Positions 33,986 through 42,636 of a stretch of 64,000 bases of DNA are shown piece by piece. Under the pieces are notes generated by a model. It was not told where the DNA came from, searched no databases, and saw only the letters and a program-made list of their open reading frames with translations. This stretch comes from Nioella sp965215655. GTDB taxonomy: Bacteria; Pseudomonadota; Alphaproteobacteria; Rhodobacterales; Rhodobacteraceae. The stretch spans positions 1,116,001 to 1,180,000 of the forward strand of contig NZ_OZ244111.1 of NCBI RefSeq assembly GCF_965215655.1, read 5' to 3'. Positions within the stretch are counted from its first letter, which is position 1. Each line of letters opens with the position of its first letter. Position numbers and translations under genes: made by a program.

Positions 33986-34429
33986 ATGGCCAAGACCAAC
34001 GATTTCACCAAATACATCAACGAAGCAATGGCTGCTTTCCCCGTTGACATGACCGCCTACAATGACGCGTTCAAGTCTTCCGCCGCAATGGGCGAGAAGT
34101 TCTCCAAGGTTGCTCTGGAAGCCGCTGAAAAGTCGACCGAGATCTCGACCCAGTGGACCAAGGACACTCTGGCCAAGCTTGGCGATGTTGCAAAGGTCAA
34201 GGACGAGCCGACCGCCTACACCAAGTCGATGACCGATTTCGCATCGGCACAGGCCGAAATGACCGCTGAAACCCTGGCCGCTTTCGCCGAGGTTGCCAAG
34301 AAAGTGCAGATGGAAACTGTCGAACTGATGATGGCCGCCGGCAAGGAAGCTTCGGAAGAAGCAACCGCAGCCGTCAAGAAGGCCACCGCCGAGGTGACCA
34401 CCGCTGCCAAGAAAGCTGCTGCCGCCTGA
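33986..34429 (+). CDS. phaP: phasin PhaP
   Basis: 147-residue granule-coating protein, helical and Ala/Lys/Glu rich with no membrane segments. The N-terminus MAKTNDFTKYINEAMAAFPVD and the repeated (T/A)AEVAKKVQMETVELMMAAGKEA helices are phasin-like. Start preceded by ACAGGAGACAG. Expected to be abundant and repressed by PhaR until granules form. Confidence 0.93.
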   Translation: MAKTNDFTKYINEAMAAFPVDMTAYNDAFKSSAAMGEKFSKVALEAAEKSTEISTQWTKDTLAKLGDVAKVKDEPTAYTKSMTDFASAQAEMTAETLAAFAEVAKKVQMETVELMMAAGKEASEEATAAVKKATAEVTTAAKKAAAA

Positions 34430-34485
34430 GGCGCCAGACAGCGCTGATTTCGCCCGGATTTCCTCCCACTCCGCGCGAATTCCAG

Positions 34486-34525
34486 AAGGACGGACCCGCA
34501 CCCCGGGCCCGTCCTTTTCTTTTGT
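34486..34525 (+). terminator. rho-independent terminator of phaP
   Basis: AAGGACGG with CCGTCCTT (34486-34493 and 34509-34516) plus an inner CCC/GGG pairing, followed by TTCTTTT. Ends the phaP message before the phaR promoter. Confidence 0.75.
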
Positions 34526-34572
34526 GCGGTCAGGTGATTGCTTTTTGTGCACAAAGGACTAGGCTCTCCATG

Positions 34573-34583
34573 CTGCAATGCAG
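34573..34583. promoter_or_regulatory. PhaR operator upstream of phaR
   Basis: CTGC-AAT-GCAG, 24 bases before the phaR start, which fits autorepression. Confidence 0.65.
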
Positions 34584-34606
34584 TGTGAAGGATAAGGGAG
34601 TTGGCT

Positions 34607-35161
34607 ATGGCTGACACGAATGCACCGTTGCTGATCAAGCGCTATGCCAGCCGCAGGCTCTACAATACCGAGACGTCAGACTATGTGACGCTGGAAGATA
34701 TCGCAGGCTTCATTCGCGAAGGCCGCGAGGTGAAGATCGTCGATCTGAAATCGGGCGACGATCTGACCCGGCAATACCTGCTGCAGATCATCGCTGAACA
34801 TGAAAGCCGCGGTGAAAGCGTGCTGCCCATCGGGGTGCTGACCGATCTGGTGCGCAGTTACACCACGCAGGCGCAGAGCGTCGTGCCGGAGTTTCTGGCC
34901 ATGTCTTTCGAGATGCTGCGCGACGGACAGTCGAAAATGGTCGAGAACATGACCGCGCTGAACCCGATGGCCAGCATGCCTGGGTTCGAGGCGATGCGCG
35001 CGCAGCAAGAGGCCTTCATGAAGGCCATGACCGGCGGCATGTCCGGCCAGTGGTCGGGGCCTGCCGCGTCGGAGGACGAGGGCAGCGAAGAGGCCGGGGA
35101 CGAGCTTTCCGAGATCAAGAAACAACTGGCCGAACTTCAGTCGAAACTGTCCAAGCTGTGA
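34607..35161 (+). CDS. phaR: polyhydroxyalkanoate synthesis repressor PhaR
   Basis: 184 residues. The conserved N-terminus LIKRYASRRLYNTETSDYVTLEDIAGFIREGREVKIVDLKSGDDLTRQYLLQII is the DNA/PHB-binding domain. A flexible Ala/Met region follows, then a C-terminal coiled coil (LSEIKKQLAELQSKLSKL). ATG at 34607 with AAGGGAG at 34594; the TTG at 34601 is an alternative. Confidence 0.95.
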   Translation: MADTNAPLLIKRYASRRLYNTETSDYVTLEDIAGFIREGREVKIVDLKSGDDLTRQYLLQIIAEHESRGESVLPIGVLTDLVRSYTTQAQSVVPEFLAMSFEMLRDGQSKMVENMTALNPMASMPGFEAMRAQQEAFMKAMTGGMSGQWSGPAASEDEGSEEAGDELSEIKKQLAELQSKLSKL

Positions 35162-35172
35162 TCCGCGCCGAC

Positions 35173-35262
35173 GAAGGATTTTCTCGAAAATCCTTCAGGC
35201 GCGAAAGCCGGAAGATTTTTCCGGAAAAATCTTCTTTTTCAAAACTTTTCGTGAAAAGTTTT
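35173..35262. repeat. three consecutive palindromes after phaR
   Basis: First: arms GAAGGATTTTC and GAAAATCCTTC (35173-35196). Second: GAAGATTTTTCC and its complement (35211-35234), a 24-base perfect palindrome. Third: AAAACTTTTC and GAAAAGTTTT (35241-35262). They lie between convergent phaR and the aminotransferase gene and could terminate both ways. Confidence 0.8.
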
Positions 35263-35264
35263 CG

Positions 35265-36488
35265 TCAGGTCCCGTAGGCGCGGGTCTGGGATTTCACGTC
35301 TTCGGCCGCAGCCAGGAGAGCCGAGGCGATGACATCGAGATCGTCCCTCTGAAGCCGCGCCGGCAGGCGCACATCGCAGGCGCGCATGAGCATGGCGCGC
35401 GTTCGGGGCAGGTCGGGCTGATCGCCGGGAATGAACTGCCAGTTCCAGAAGGCGCGGGCATTGTCGGTGGACAGGCCAAAGACCTGTACCTTGACCCCAC
35501 GGGCCGCTGCCGCGTCTGCAAAAGCGCGTGCCTCAGAGTCATCGGCGAAACCCACCAGATTGAATTGAATCGAGTCCGGTGCCCGCTCTTCCGGCGGAAG
35601 GGCGGGGGGCACCGACAGCCAGGGCGAGCCATTCAGCAGCCCGGCCACATAATCGTGATTGCGCCGGCCGTCGCGCACCCGGCGGGCGACCTCGGGCAAT
35701 TGCGACCGCACAATCGCGGCAGACAGGTTGGACAGGCGCAGGTTATAGAGTGGCAACTGGTTCTGCCAGCGGGCAAAGGCAGCGGCGAGATCGCCGGTAT
35801 TGTCGCCCTCGGGCGCCTTGTGCTTGGCCCAGTTATGCTCGTAGGCGCCGGACATGATGACCGCCCGGGCCACCAGATCGGCATCATCGGTCACCAGAAT
35901 GCCGCCCTCACCGGAATTGACCAGCTTGTAGGACTGGAAGCTGAAACAGCCCACACGCCCGATGGTGCCGATCTTCTGCCCATGCCATGTGGTGCCAAGC
36001 GAATGGGCCGCATCTTCGACCACCGGGATGCCGCGCGCATCGCAGAGCGCCATGATCGCATCCATGTCGGAGGTGTGGCCGCGCATATGGCTGATGATCA
36101 CGGCACCGATGTCATCGGTCAGCTTGGCAGCGAAGTCCTCCATATCTATGCGGTAGTTCTCACCCACCTCGACCAGTACCGGCTGGCAATTGGCATGCAC
36201 CACGGCGGACGGCACGGCGGCGAAGGTGAAGGCGGGGATCAGCACGCGGGTGCCGGGTTGCAGGCCCAAACCAAGTAGCGACAGGAACAGCGCGGCAGAG
36301 CAGGACGACACCGCCAGCGCGTATTTCATCCCCATCATGTCCGCGAATTCGCGTTCCAGCAGGCTGACCGGTGCATCCTCGGGCGCGGTGTAGCGAAAGA
36401 GATCGCCTGTTGCGAGCAGCCGCTCCACCTCGGCGCGGGCGCTTTCCGGGATCGGCTCGGCGTCATAGACATTAGGGGCGAGCGCCAT
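35265..36488 (-). CDS. DegT/DnrJ/EryC1/StrS-family PLP aminotransferase
   Basis: 407-residue sugar-type aminotransferase. PLP lysine 188 in FSFQSYKLVNSGEGG and Asp159 in VVEDAAHS are visible. The start at 36488 (MALAPNVYDAEPIPESA) is preceded by an imperfect inverted repeat GAAAATC-8-GATTTTC at 36503-36524. It is not in a polysaccharide cluster, so the substrate is unclear. Confidence 0.88.
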   Translation of the reverse strand: MALAPNVYDAEPIPESARAEVERLLATGDLFRYTAPEDAPVSLLEREFADMMGMKYALAVSSCSAALFLSLLGLGLQPGTRVLIPAFTFAAVPSAVVHANCQPVLVEVGENYRIDMEDFAAKLTDDIGAVIISHMRGHTSDMDAIMALCDARGIPVVEDAAHSLGTTWHGQKIGTIGRVGCFSFQSYKLVNSGEGGILVTDDADLVARAVIMSGAYEHNWAKHKAPEGDNTGDLAAAFARWQNQLPLYNLRLSNLSAAIVRSQLPEVARRVRDGRRNHDYVAGLLNGSPWLSVPPALPPEERAPDSIQFNLVGFADDSEARAFADAAAARGVKVQVFGLSTDNARAFWNWQFIPGDQPDLPRTRAMLMRACDVRLPARLQRDDLDVIASALLAAAEDVKSQTRAYGT

Positions 36489-36598
36489 GATTTCACCTTT
36501 TCGAAAATCAGTATTTCGATTTTCTTTACATTGGAATCGTAACAGGTCAAAGACAGAAGCCGCCGTTTCAGCGGATTTCTGCACCAAATGTCCGGCTT

Positions 36599-37276
36599 TC
36601 AGCCCCGGTTCTGCAGGAAATGCGCGGCGATCTGCTGGCCTATCATGCAGCCTTCGGTGGGCAGGTGAAGAGCGGCCTTTGCTGCGTCCAGGTTGGCTTT
36701 CGGGACTTTGCCCTCGAGGCTATCGGCAAAGAAGCCGGTCACCCCGGTATCGAACTCCGGATGCGGCTGATAGGTCAGGCCGGTGTCGCCATAGGCGAGG
36801 ACCGCGTTTACGCAAAACGGGGATTGGCCGAGTCGACGAGCAGCAGGGGGCAGGGTGACAACCTGATCCTGATGCCAGGCATTCAGAGGCACCTCTCGCC
36901 CCTCGATCTGGTAGACATGGCGGCCCACACACCAGCCGCCTGCGTGTTTCTCGACCCGCCCGCCAAGCGCCTGCGCGATGATCTGGTGCCCGAAACAGAT
37001 GCCCACAAGCGGCCTGCCACTGGAATGGGTGGCACGGATCATGTCCTCCAGCGGCGTAATCCATGGGTGGTCTTCATAGGCCCCGGCGGTCGATCCGGTG
37101 ATCAGCCAGCCCTCGGCCTCGTCCAGACTGTCGGGGAAGTCCATCGCCTCCACATTCCACGCCTGGTAGCTGAACCCGTGCCCGGCCAGCAGCCGTTCGA
37201 ACAGTCCCTGATAGGGGCCAAGCGCGGCTTGGGTGGGGGCGTCGAACTCCTCCGCCTGAAGGATGCCGATCCGCAT
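36599..37276 (-). CDS. class I glutamine amidotransferase-like protein
   Basis: 225-residue GATase-1 domain protein with catalytic Cys94 in GICFGHQ and His172/Glu174 in QPHPEF. No synthase domain is fused, so it may hydrolyse a gamma-glutamyl compound rather than feed an amination. It ends the ABC transporter operon, 5 bases after the permease gene, which suggests it acts on the imported compound. Confidence 0.85.
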   Translation of the reverse strand: MRIGILQAEEFDAPTQAALGPYQGLFERLLAGHGFSYQAWNVEAMDFPDSLDEAEGWLITGSTAGAYEDHPWITPLEDMIRATHSSGRPLVGICFGHQIIAQALGGRVEKHAGGWCVGRHVYQIEGREVPLNAWHQDQVVTLPPAARRLGQSPFCVNAVLAYGDTGLTYQPHPEFDTGVTGFFADSLEGKVPKANLDAAKAALHLPTEGCMIGQQIAAHFLQNRG

Positions 37277-37281
37277 GGGGG

Positions 37282-38106
37282 CTACCGGATCAGGTTCGGC
37301 CGGTAGCGCACGCGGGCGCGGCGTTCGCTTGGAAGGTGGCGGTTCAGGCGCCGATTGATCAGGCTGAAGACGGTGATGACGATCAGCGTCAGGATGATGA
37401 AGAATATGGCCACGATCGGATAGGGCACGAAGGGGTTGAAGGTCCGGTCCGCGAAATAGCTGGCGTAATAGAGCGCATCGCCTTGCTGGCGGAAGGCAGG
37501 GAAGCCCGAGAAATAGACCAGCGTCGTGGCGTGGAAGAGGAAGATCGCCTCATTCGTATAGGCGGGCCACGCGAGCCGCAGCATAGTCGGGTAGACGACC
37601 CGACGAAAGCGCTTGAACCCCGACATGCCGTAGACATCCGCCGCCTCCAGATCGCCCTTGGGGATCGAGCGCAGCGCGCCATAGAAGATCTCACCGGCAT
37701 AGGCGGCGGTGTTCAGGAACAGAACAATCAGTGCCCCGAGCCAGGCCTTGGCAAAGGGATCGGTCAACCAGCTTATGTCGAGCGTGCCGATTTCCTCGGG
37801 CAGGCGGACCAAAGCGAAATAGGCCAGGAAGAACTGGATGAAGAGCGGCGAACCCCGGAAGACGAAGATGAACCACTCCGCCGGTTTGCGCGCCCATTTC
37901 GCGTGGCTGTTCTTGGCCACGGCCAGCGTGACGGCGAAGAAGAACCCAAAGAACAGCGCCAGCACCCCGAAATAGATATTCCAGATCATGCCCGAGCCGA
38001 TCAGGGTGACCTGTTCGCACAGGCTGATTTCACCCCGCGGCAACAGGCGTTCGCCATATCCGAGCGAGCGGAAGGCATAGGCCTGAACGGTTTCCCAACA
38101 ACTCAT
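37282..38106 (-). CDS. polar amino-acid-type ABC permease (HisM/ArtM class)
   Basis: Inner-membrane permease of 274 residues with about five helices; the conserved cytoplasmic loop appears as FYGALRSIPKGDLEAADVYGMSGFKRFRRVVYPTMLRLAWPAY. Its start overlaps the other permease by four bases. Confidence 0.88.
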   Translation of the reverse strand: MSCWETVQAYAFRSLGYGERLLPRGEISLCEQVTLIGSGMIWNIYFGVLALFFGFFFAVTLAVAKNSHAKWARKPAEWFIFVFRGSPLFIQFFLAYFALVRLPEEIGTLDISWLTDPFAKAWLGALIVLFLNTAAYAGEIFYGALRSIPKGDLEAADVYGMSGFKRFRRVVYPTMLRLAWPAYTNEAIFLFHATTLVYFSGFPAFRQQGDALYYASYFADRTFNPFVPYPIVAIFFIILTLIVITVFSLINRRLNRHLPSERRARVRYRPNLIR

Positions 38107-38984
38107 GCCGCGGCCTTTCTTTGCGCTTCACCGCCAGCGGTGGCCTGTCCGTGGCTAAGTCGGCGGGTGATGCGGCCAAGCACGATTTCCGACACGCGGG
38201 TGAAGCCGAGGTAGAAGACCAAAAGCGCCAGGAAATACCAGAGCCGCCAGTCGGGATGCGGATAGGCATATTGCGAGGTGCGGCTGCCACCCAGTTCCCG
38301 CGCCCAGTAGACGATATCCTCGACCCCAAGAAGGAACAACAGCGGCGTAGCCTTGATCAGGATCATCCAGAGGTTGGATAGGCCCGGCAACGCGTAGATC
38401 CACATCTGCGGGACAAGAATGCGCCAAAAGGTTTGGCGCCGGGTCATGCCATAAGCCTCTGCGGTTTCAAGCTGTGCGCGCGGCACCGCCCGCATGGCCC
38501 CGAACAGCACATTCGCCGCGAAGGCCCCGAACACGATCGAGAAGGTGAAGACCGCGATGAAGTAGTTATAGACCTCGTGCACCCATTGCGGGGCGGAGCT
38601 GAGCGGGATTTTCGCCGCCTGGCAGACCACGAAATTCGCGCCCTGGCGAATGGGTTCGTCCCAGTCGGGGCACTGGATCTGGTGATTGACCCATTCCAGC
38701 GCCTGATCGAGCGCGATCACGAAGAAGAGGAAAAAGGCGATGTCCGGCACGCCGCGCACCATCGAGGTGTAAAGCTTGCCCATCCAGCTGATCGGCAGGA
38801 TATGCGACCGGCTGGCAGAGGCCCCGATGAATCCGAAAGCCAGCGCCACTGGGGCGGTGATGGCCAACAGCAGCAGCACTGTCAGGAAGCTCTGATAGAA
38901 CAGCATATGGACGCCGTTGGTCAGGTAACAGGCGAACCATGGGGCAGTGTCAAGCGTGGAAGGATCGGCGCAGAACTCGAACAT
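38103..38984 (-). CDS. polar amino-acid-type ABC permease (HisQ/ArtQ class)
   Basis: 293-residue second permease. The loop LFGAMRAVPRAQLETAEAYGMTRRQTFWRILVPQMWIYALPGLSNLW marks the ATPase contact. Start at 38984 (MFEFCADPS). A longer periplasmic part near residues 85-125 (IQCPDWDEPIRQGANFVVCQ) carries two cysteines. Permeases, binding protein and ATPase form one operon. Confidence 0.88.
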   Translation of the reverse strand: MFEFCADPSTLDTAPWFACYLTNGVHMLFYQSFLTVLLLLAITAPVALAFGFIGASASRSHILPISWMGKLYTSMVRGVPDIAFFLFFVIALDQALEWVNHQIQCPDWDEPIRQGANFVVCQAAKIPLSSAPQWVHEVYNYFIAVFTFSIVFGAFAANVLFGAMRAVPRAQLETAEAYGMTRRQTFWRILVPQMWIYALPGLSNLWMILIKATPLLFLLGVEDIVYWARELGGSRTSQYAYPHPDWRLWYFLALLVFYLGFTRVSEIVLGRITRRLSHGQATAGGEAQRKAAA

Positions 38985-39041
38985 CGGACCTCGCAGGGAT
39001 TGGCGCACGGCAGGACGAACCCGCCGCGCGCCGGGGTCGGA

Positions 39042-39776
39042 TTATTCGTAGGTCGGCACGTCGTCGCCGAACCACTCAACGAGCAGCGCGTTCAGCGTGC
39101 CGTCTTCCTTCATCGAGGTGATGGCCGCATTGAACATCTCGCGCAGCTCGCCATCGGTTTCGCGCAGGCCCATGCCCACACCACCGCCAAGCGGCACAGG
39201 GTCGCCCACGACCATCAGCTCATCATCTTCGTCGGTGATATCGGTGAGGAAGTCGATATCTGCGAAGACGGCGTCGGCCTCACCGTTGCGGACGGCGGCC
39301 ACGGTTTCATCGGGGGTCGCGTATTCCAGCAGGGTGGCGCCGGATTCGGCGATATAGCCCGACTGGATGGTGTTGGCCTGCGCCGCGATCACGCCGGTGG
39401 CAAGGTCCACATCATCGGACAGGGCCACATAGATCGACGGGGTCGGCGGGATATAGTCCTGGGTGAAGTCGATGACTTCATCCCGTTCGTCGGTGATCGA
39501 CATGCCGGCGATGATGGTGTCGTAGTTGCCCGAGGTCAGGTTGGGGATGATCGAATCCCAGTCATTGGTGACCCATTCACAGGTGAGACCCGCACGGGCG
39601 CACAGTTCGTCGCCCAGAACACGCTCGAACCCGTCGACTTCGCCATCATCGTTGATGAAGTTGTACGGAGGGTAGGCGCCCTCGGTGCCCATGCGGATGG
39701 TGCGGCCATGGCCGTCGGCGAATGCCGCGCCTGCCGTCAGCGCCAGGATGGCGGCGGAAAATGCGATTTTTTTCAT
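39042..39776 (-). CDS. ABC transporter periplasmic binding protein (family 3)
   Basis: 244-residue exported receptor with signal peptide (AAFA|DGHG). Family 3 signature MGTEGAYPPYNFINDDGEVDGFERVLGDELC and GMSITDERDEVIDFTQDY. Likely ligand: basic amino acid or an opine/octopine-like compound by overall resemblance; not certain. Confidence 0.9.
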   Translation of the reverse strand: MKKIAFSAAILALTAGAAFADGHGRTIRMGTEGAYPPYNFINDDGEVDGFERVLGDELCARAGLTCEWVTNDWDSIIPNLTSGNYDTIIAGMSITDERDEVIDFTQDYIPPTPSIYVALSDDVDLATGVIAAQANTIQSGYIAESGATLLEYATPDETVAAVRNGEADAVFADIDFLTDITDEDDELMVVGDPVPLGGGVGMGLRETDGELREMFNAAITSMKEDGTLNALLVEWFGDDVPTYE

Positions 39777-39807
39777 TGTCTTACTCCCAGTTGGTTGTTG
39801 GTTTTCG

Positions 39808-40587
39808 TCATTTCGACGTGGTGTGGCTGAGGAATTGTTGCAGGCGTTCCGATTGCGGATTGCCGAACAGGTCCTCGGGGTTGCCTTCTTCTTCGATCTT
39901 GCCCTGATGCAGGAACACGACATGGTCCGACACATCACGGGCCAGCCGCATGTCATGGGTGACGAGGATCATGGTGCGGCCCTCGGCAGCGAGGTCCTTG
40001 ATGACCTTGACCACCTCCTGTTCCAGTTCCGGGTCGAGCGCAGAGGTGGGCTCGTCGAACAAAAGCGCGCGGGGGCGCATGCACAGCGCCCGCGCAATCG
40101 CCGCCCGTTGCTGCTGCCCGCCCGACAGCTGCGCAGGCCAGGCATCGCATTTGTCGCCGATGCCAACCTTGTCGAGATACATGCGCGCGTCTTTCTCCAC
40201 CTCGGCCTTGTCGCGGCCAAGCACGGTGACCGGCGCCTCCATCACGTTTTGCAGGATGGTCATATGCGCCCACAGGTTGAACTGCTGGAACACCATGGAC
40301 AGGTTGGTGCGGATGCGGCGGATCTGGTCGCGGTCCGCCGGGTGGCGGCCATGGCCGGAGCCTTTCCAATGCACCTCCTCGCCCTCGAAGGCGATCACGC
40401 CCTCCTGGCTGTCTTCCAGTAGGTTGGCGCAGCGCAGAAGCGTGGACTTGCCCGACCCCGATGACCCGATCAGCGACACCACGTCACCCGCGCGGGCCCG
40501 CATGTCGACGCCCCTCAGAACGTGCAGATTTCCGAAACTCTTGTGTAGTCCCGTGATTTCGATGACGGGCGGTGCTTGGTCTGTCAC
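39808..40587 (-). CDS. polar amino-acid-type ABC ATPase (HisP/OccP class)
   Basis: 259 residues; Walker A GSSGSGKS (41-48), QQFNLWAHMTILQNVMEAPV, signature LSGGQQQR, Walker B LLFDEPTSALDPEL. GTG start at 40587 with AGGGA upstream; the longer frame runs into the spacer. First gene of the transporter operon ATPase-binding protein-permeases-amidotransferase. Confidence 0.92.
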   Translation of the reverse strand: MTDQAPPVIEITGLHKSFGNLHVLRGVDMRARAGDVVSLIGSSGSGKSTLLRCANLLEDSQEGVIAFEGEEVHWKGSGHGRHPADRDQIRRIRTNLSMVFQQFNLWAHMTILQNVMEAPVTVLGRDKAEVEKDARMYLDKVGIGDKCDAWPAQLSGGQQQRAAIARALCMRPRALLFDEPTSALDPELEQEVVKVIKDLAAEGRTMILVTHDMRLARDVSDHVVFLHQGKIEEEGNPEDLFGNPQSERLQQFLSHTTSK

Positions 40588-40687
40588 TCTATCGTTCCCT
40601 GTGGACCTCAGCGATTTCTGCGCAAAAATGGCGTAAATGCAATGCGCATCTGTCGGGTGACCTCGGGTCCACCCGTGGATTTGCCCG

Positions 40688-41452
40688 TCATTGCGGCAGA
40701 TCGTCGGGATTTGGCGGCACCGGCAGCGCCATGTAATCGGCAAGCGGAATGCGGGCGAACCCGGCCAGTCCGAGCGTTTGGCGGTCAGGATCGGGGAGCG
40801 CGGAAAGTGCCGTTTGCAGCGCAAGGATGAGCGGCTCCGGGTCGCGGCCCCGGGCGGTGATCAGCGGCAGGGCCGGGGTGGGGGCGGTGCGATCGCGTTC
40901 GACAAGCGCCTTGAGGTCGGCTTCATAGCGTAGCAACAGCCGCCAGGTTTGTGCGTCGATGGCGGCCAGATCGGCCCGCCCCTCCAGAACCGCGCGGGCA
41001 GACATTGCGTGGCCGCCCGACAGGATCGGCCGGGCGGGGGTGAGGCCCAGATCGGCTGCGTAGCGACAGAGCGCCCCCCATCCTGATTGGCTCAGCCCCT
41101 CGTTGATCGCGATACGGCCTTTCAGAAGCGCCGTCATCGGGGTGTCTGAATGCTCGGCCCGGGTGATCAGGACCGAGTTGTAATGTCCCGGCGCGCAACC
41201 GGGCAAGGCGAAATCCGGTGTGGCGACCAGTTGCACCTTGTCATGGAGCCGCGCCCTCAGGGGCAGTCCGCAGGTCTGCGACAGCAGCAGGTCGGGCGAT
41301 TGCCACAGGTTCCAGGGGCTCGCAAACTCCCGCGTGAGCACCTCGGGCGCATCAATGCCAAGGTCGCGCAGAGCATCGCGGGTCAAAGCCCAGAAGCGGT
41401 CCGTCTGGTCCCGCATTTCCGGGCGGTCATACATGGGCAGAGAGGCATGCAT
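40688..41452 (-). CDS. PhnD-like phosphate/phosphonate-binding family protein without signal peptide
   Basis: 254 residues with the PhnD-type fold pattern (ASLPMYDRPEMRDQTDRFWALTRDAL, GHYNSVLITR, RIAINEGLSQSGWGAL, AAIDAQTWRLL). No N-terminal signal peptide is visible, so it would be cytoplasmic or the signal is missed. No phosphonate permease lies nearby. It follows the secreted protein gene by five bases. Confidence 0.7.
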   Translation of the reverse strand: MHASLPMYDRPEMRDQTDRFWALTRDALRDLGIDAPEVLTREFASPWNLWQSPDLLLSQTCGLPLRARLHDKVQLVATPDFALPGCAPGHYNSVLITRAEHSDTPMTALLKGRIAINEGLSQSGWGALCRYAADLGLTPARPILSGGHAMSARAVLEGRADLAAIDAQTWRLLLRYEADLKALVERDRTAPTPALPLITARGRDPEPLILALQTALSALPDPDRQTLGLAGFARIPLADYMALPVPPNPDDLPQ

Positions 41453-41457
41453 CGGGT

Positions 41458-42147
41458 CTATCCAAGAGTCTGGGCGCAGGGGCCGAAGGCAAGGTCGTCA
41501 ATCGCGATGCCGCCGGGATCGGTGTTTTCGAGTGTCAGCCCGGCGATGGTGGACCGGCTGTCAGCGCTGCGCAAGCCATGGGCCGACATGCCGAGCGGCA
41601 GGTGAAACGAGAGCTGGCCCAGACGGGTTCCCTCGCGGCCATAAACAGTCAGAAGAACCTCACCACGAGCGGTCGCATAAGCGCCAAGCGGGTCCGGATA
41701 ATCGCTGTGCACCCGCATTCCAACCTGACAGATATCCTCGTCGAACAGCACTGCAATGCTGCCTTCGCCCCGCGATTCAATGGCGGGAAAGCCTGCGGGG
41801 CCAAGGGGATAGACCGCCATCGAGCCGAAGCCGCGATGCGTTGCCACCGATAGCCCCCTGCCTGCGGGGCCGGTGACCAGCGTCAGCGGACCGAAGGGCC
41901 GCCCCCCGAGCCGGTCGAAGCCGTTTTCGGCCCAAATGCGCTGCCCGGCAAAGCCGGTTCCCATGCGTCCCCCTGCAAAGGCAATCCCGTGATCGACGGA
42001 ATAGCCGGGTTCCGCGCGGGGCGGCAGGATCTCGAAATCGACGATGGCGAGCGCGTCTCTCAGTATGGCGGGATAATCGGCAGGTTCGACACCTTGCGCT
42101 AGGGCAGGCGTGGCCAGAGCCAGACTGGCCAGCAGCGCCCGCAGCAC
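41458..42147 (-). CDS. secreted protein of unknown function
   Basis: 229 residues with a signal peptide (ALAQ cleavage at about 18). The mature part is rich in Gly with beta-type stretches and two cysteines (DICQVG and FGPCAQ), possibly one disulfide. No family recognised. It is 3 bases after the TerB-like gene and 5 before the PhnD-like gene. Confidence 0.6.
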   Translation of the reverse strand: MLRALLASLALATPALAQGVEPADYPAILRDALAIVDFEILPPRAEPGYSVDHGIAFAGGRMGTGFAGQRIWAENGFDRLGGRPFGPLTLVTGPAGRGLSVATHRGFGSMAVYPLGPAGFPAIESRGEGSIAVLFDEDICQVGMRVHSDYPDPLGAYATARGEVLLTVYGREGTRLGQLSFHLPLGMSAHGLRSADSRSTIAGLTLENTDPGGIAIDDLAFGPCAQTLG

Positions 42148-42150
42148 GGC

Positions 42151-42591
42151 TTAACCCCGCGCTTCGACCCGTTGGCGGGCCAGCGCGCTGTCGCGGTCAT
42201 TGACACCCAGAAGGTTGGTTGTCATGCGCATCAACGCATCCTCCTCGTGGTCGCGCACCCCATCGGCAAGCACCACGGCCCAGAGCGCCTCGATCACCGC
42301 TTCGCGGTCCTCGTAGGGCACGGCATCCTTGATCGCGCGGGTGAATCGGACGGTGTCCGGGGCTTCGTGCTCCAGCCGTTCGGCCTGCGCGCGCAACTTG
42401 GCTGCTTCGACCGGGTTCAAGCCATGGCGTTCGGCAAGGATCTTGTCGATGCGGGCTAGTTCCCGTTCATCATAGTGACCGTCGCTCTTGGCAATGCGCA
42501 CCAGCAGGGCGGCAAGCGCGAGCCGTGCGTCCAGCTCTGGCAGGGGGGCGGGTTCCGGGGCCGTCAGGCGTCTTATGAGATCTCCGAACAT
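42151..42591 (-). CDS. TerB-family protein
   Basis: 146-residue cytosolic helical protein. ALAALLVRIAKSDGHYDERELARIDKIL and AVVLADGVRDHEEDALMRMTTNLLG carry the paired acidic (metal-binding) motifs of TerB/DjlA-like domains. The family is named for tellurite resistance, but single TerB genes like this one have no proven tellurite role. First gene of a three-gene unit. Confidence 0.85.
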   Translation of the reverse strand: MFGDLIRRLTAPEPAPLPELDARLALAALLVRIAKSDGHYDERELARIDKILAERHGLNPVEAAKLRAQAERLEHEAPDTVRFTRAIKDAVPYEDREAVIEALWAVVLADGVRDHEEDALMRMTTNLLGVNDRDSALARQRVEARG

Positions 42592-42636
42592 ATTTCCCAG
42601 ATAAGCGGATGTCTCACGACTGCCAAGTCCAAAGGT

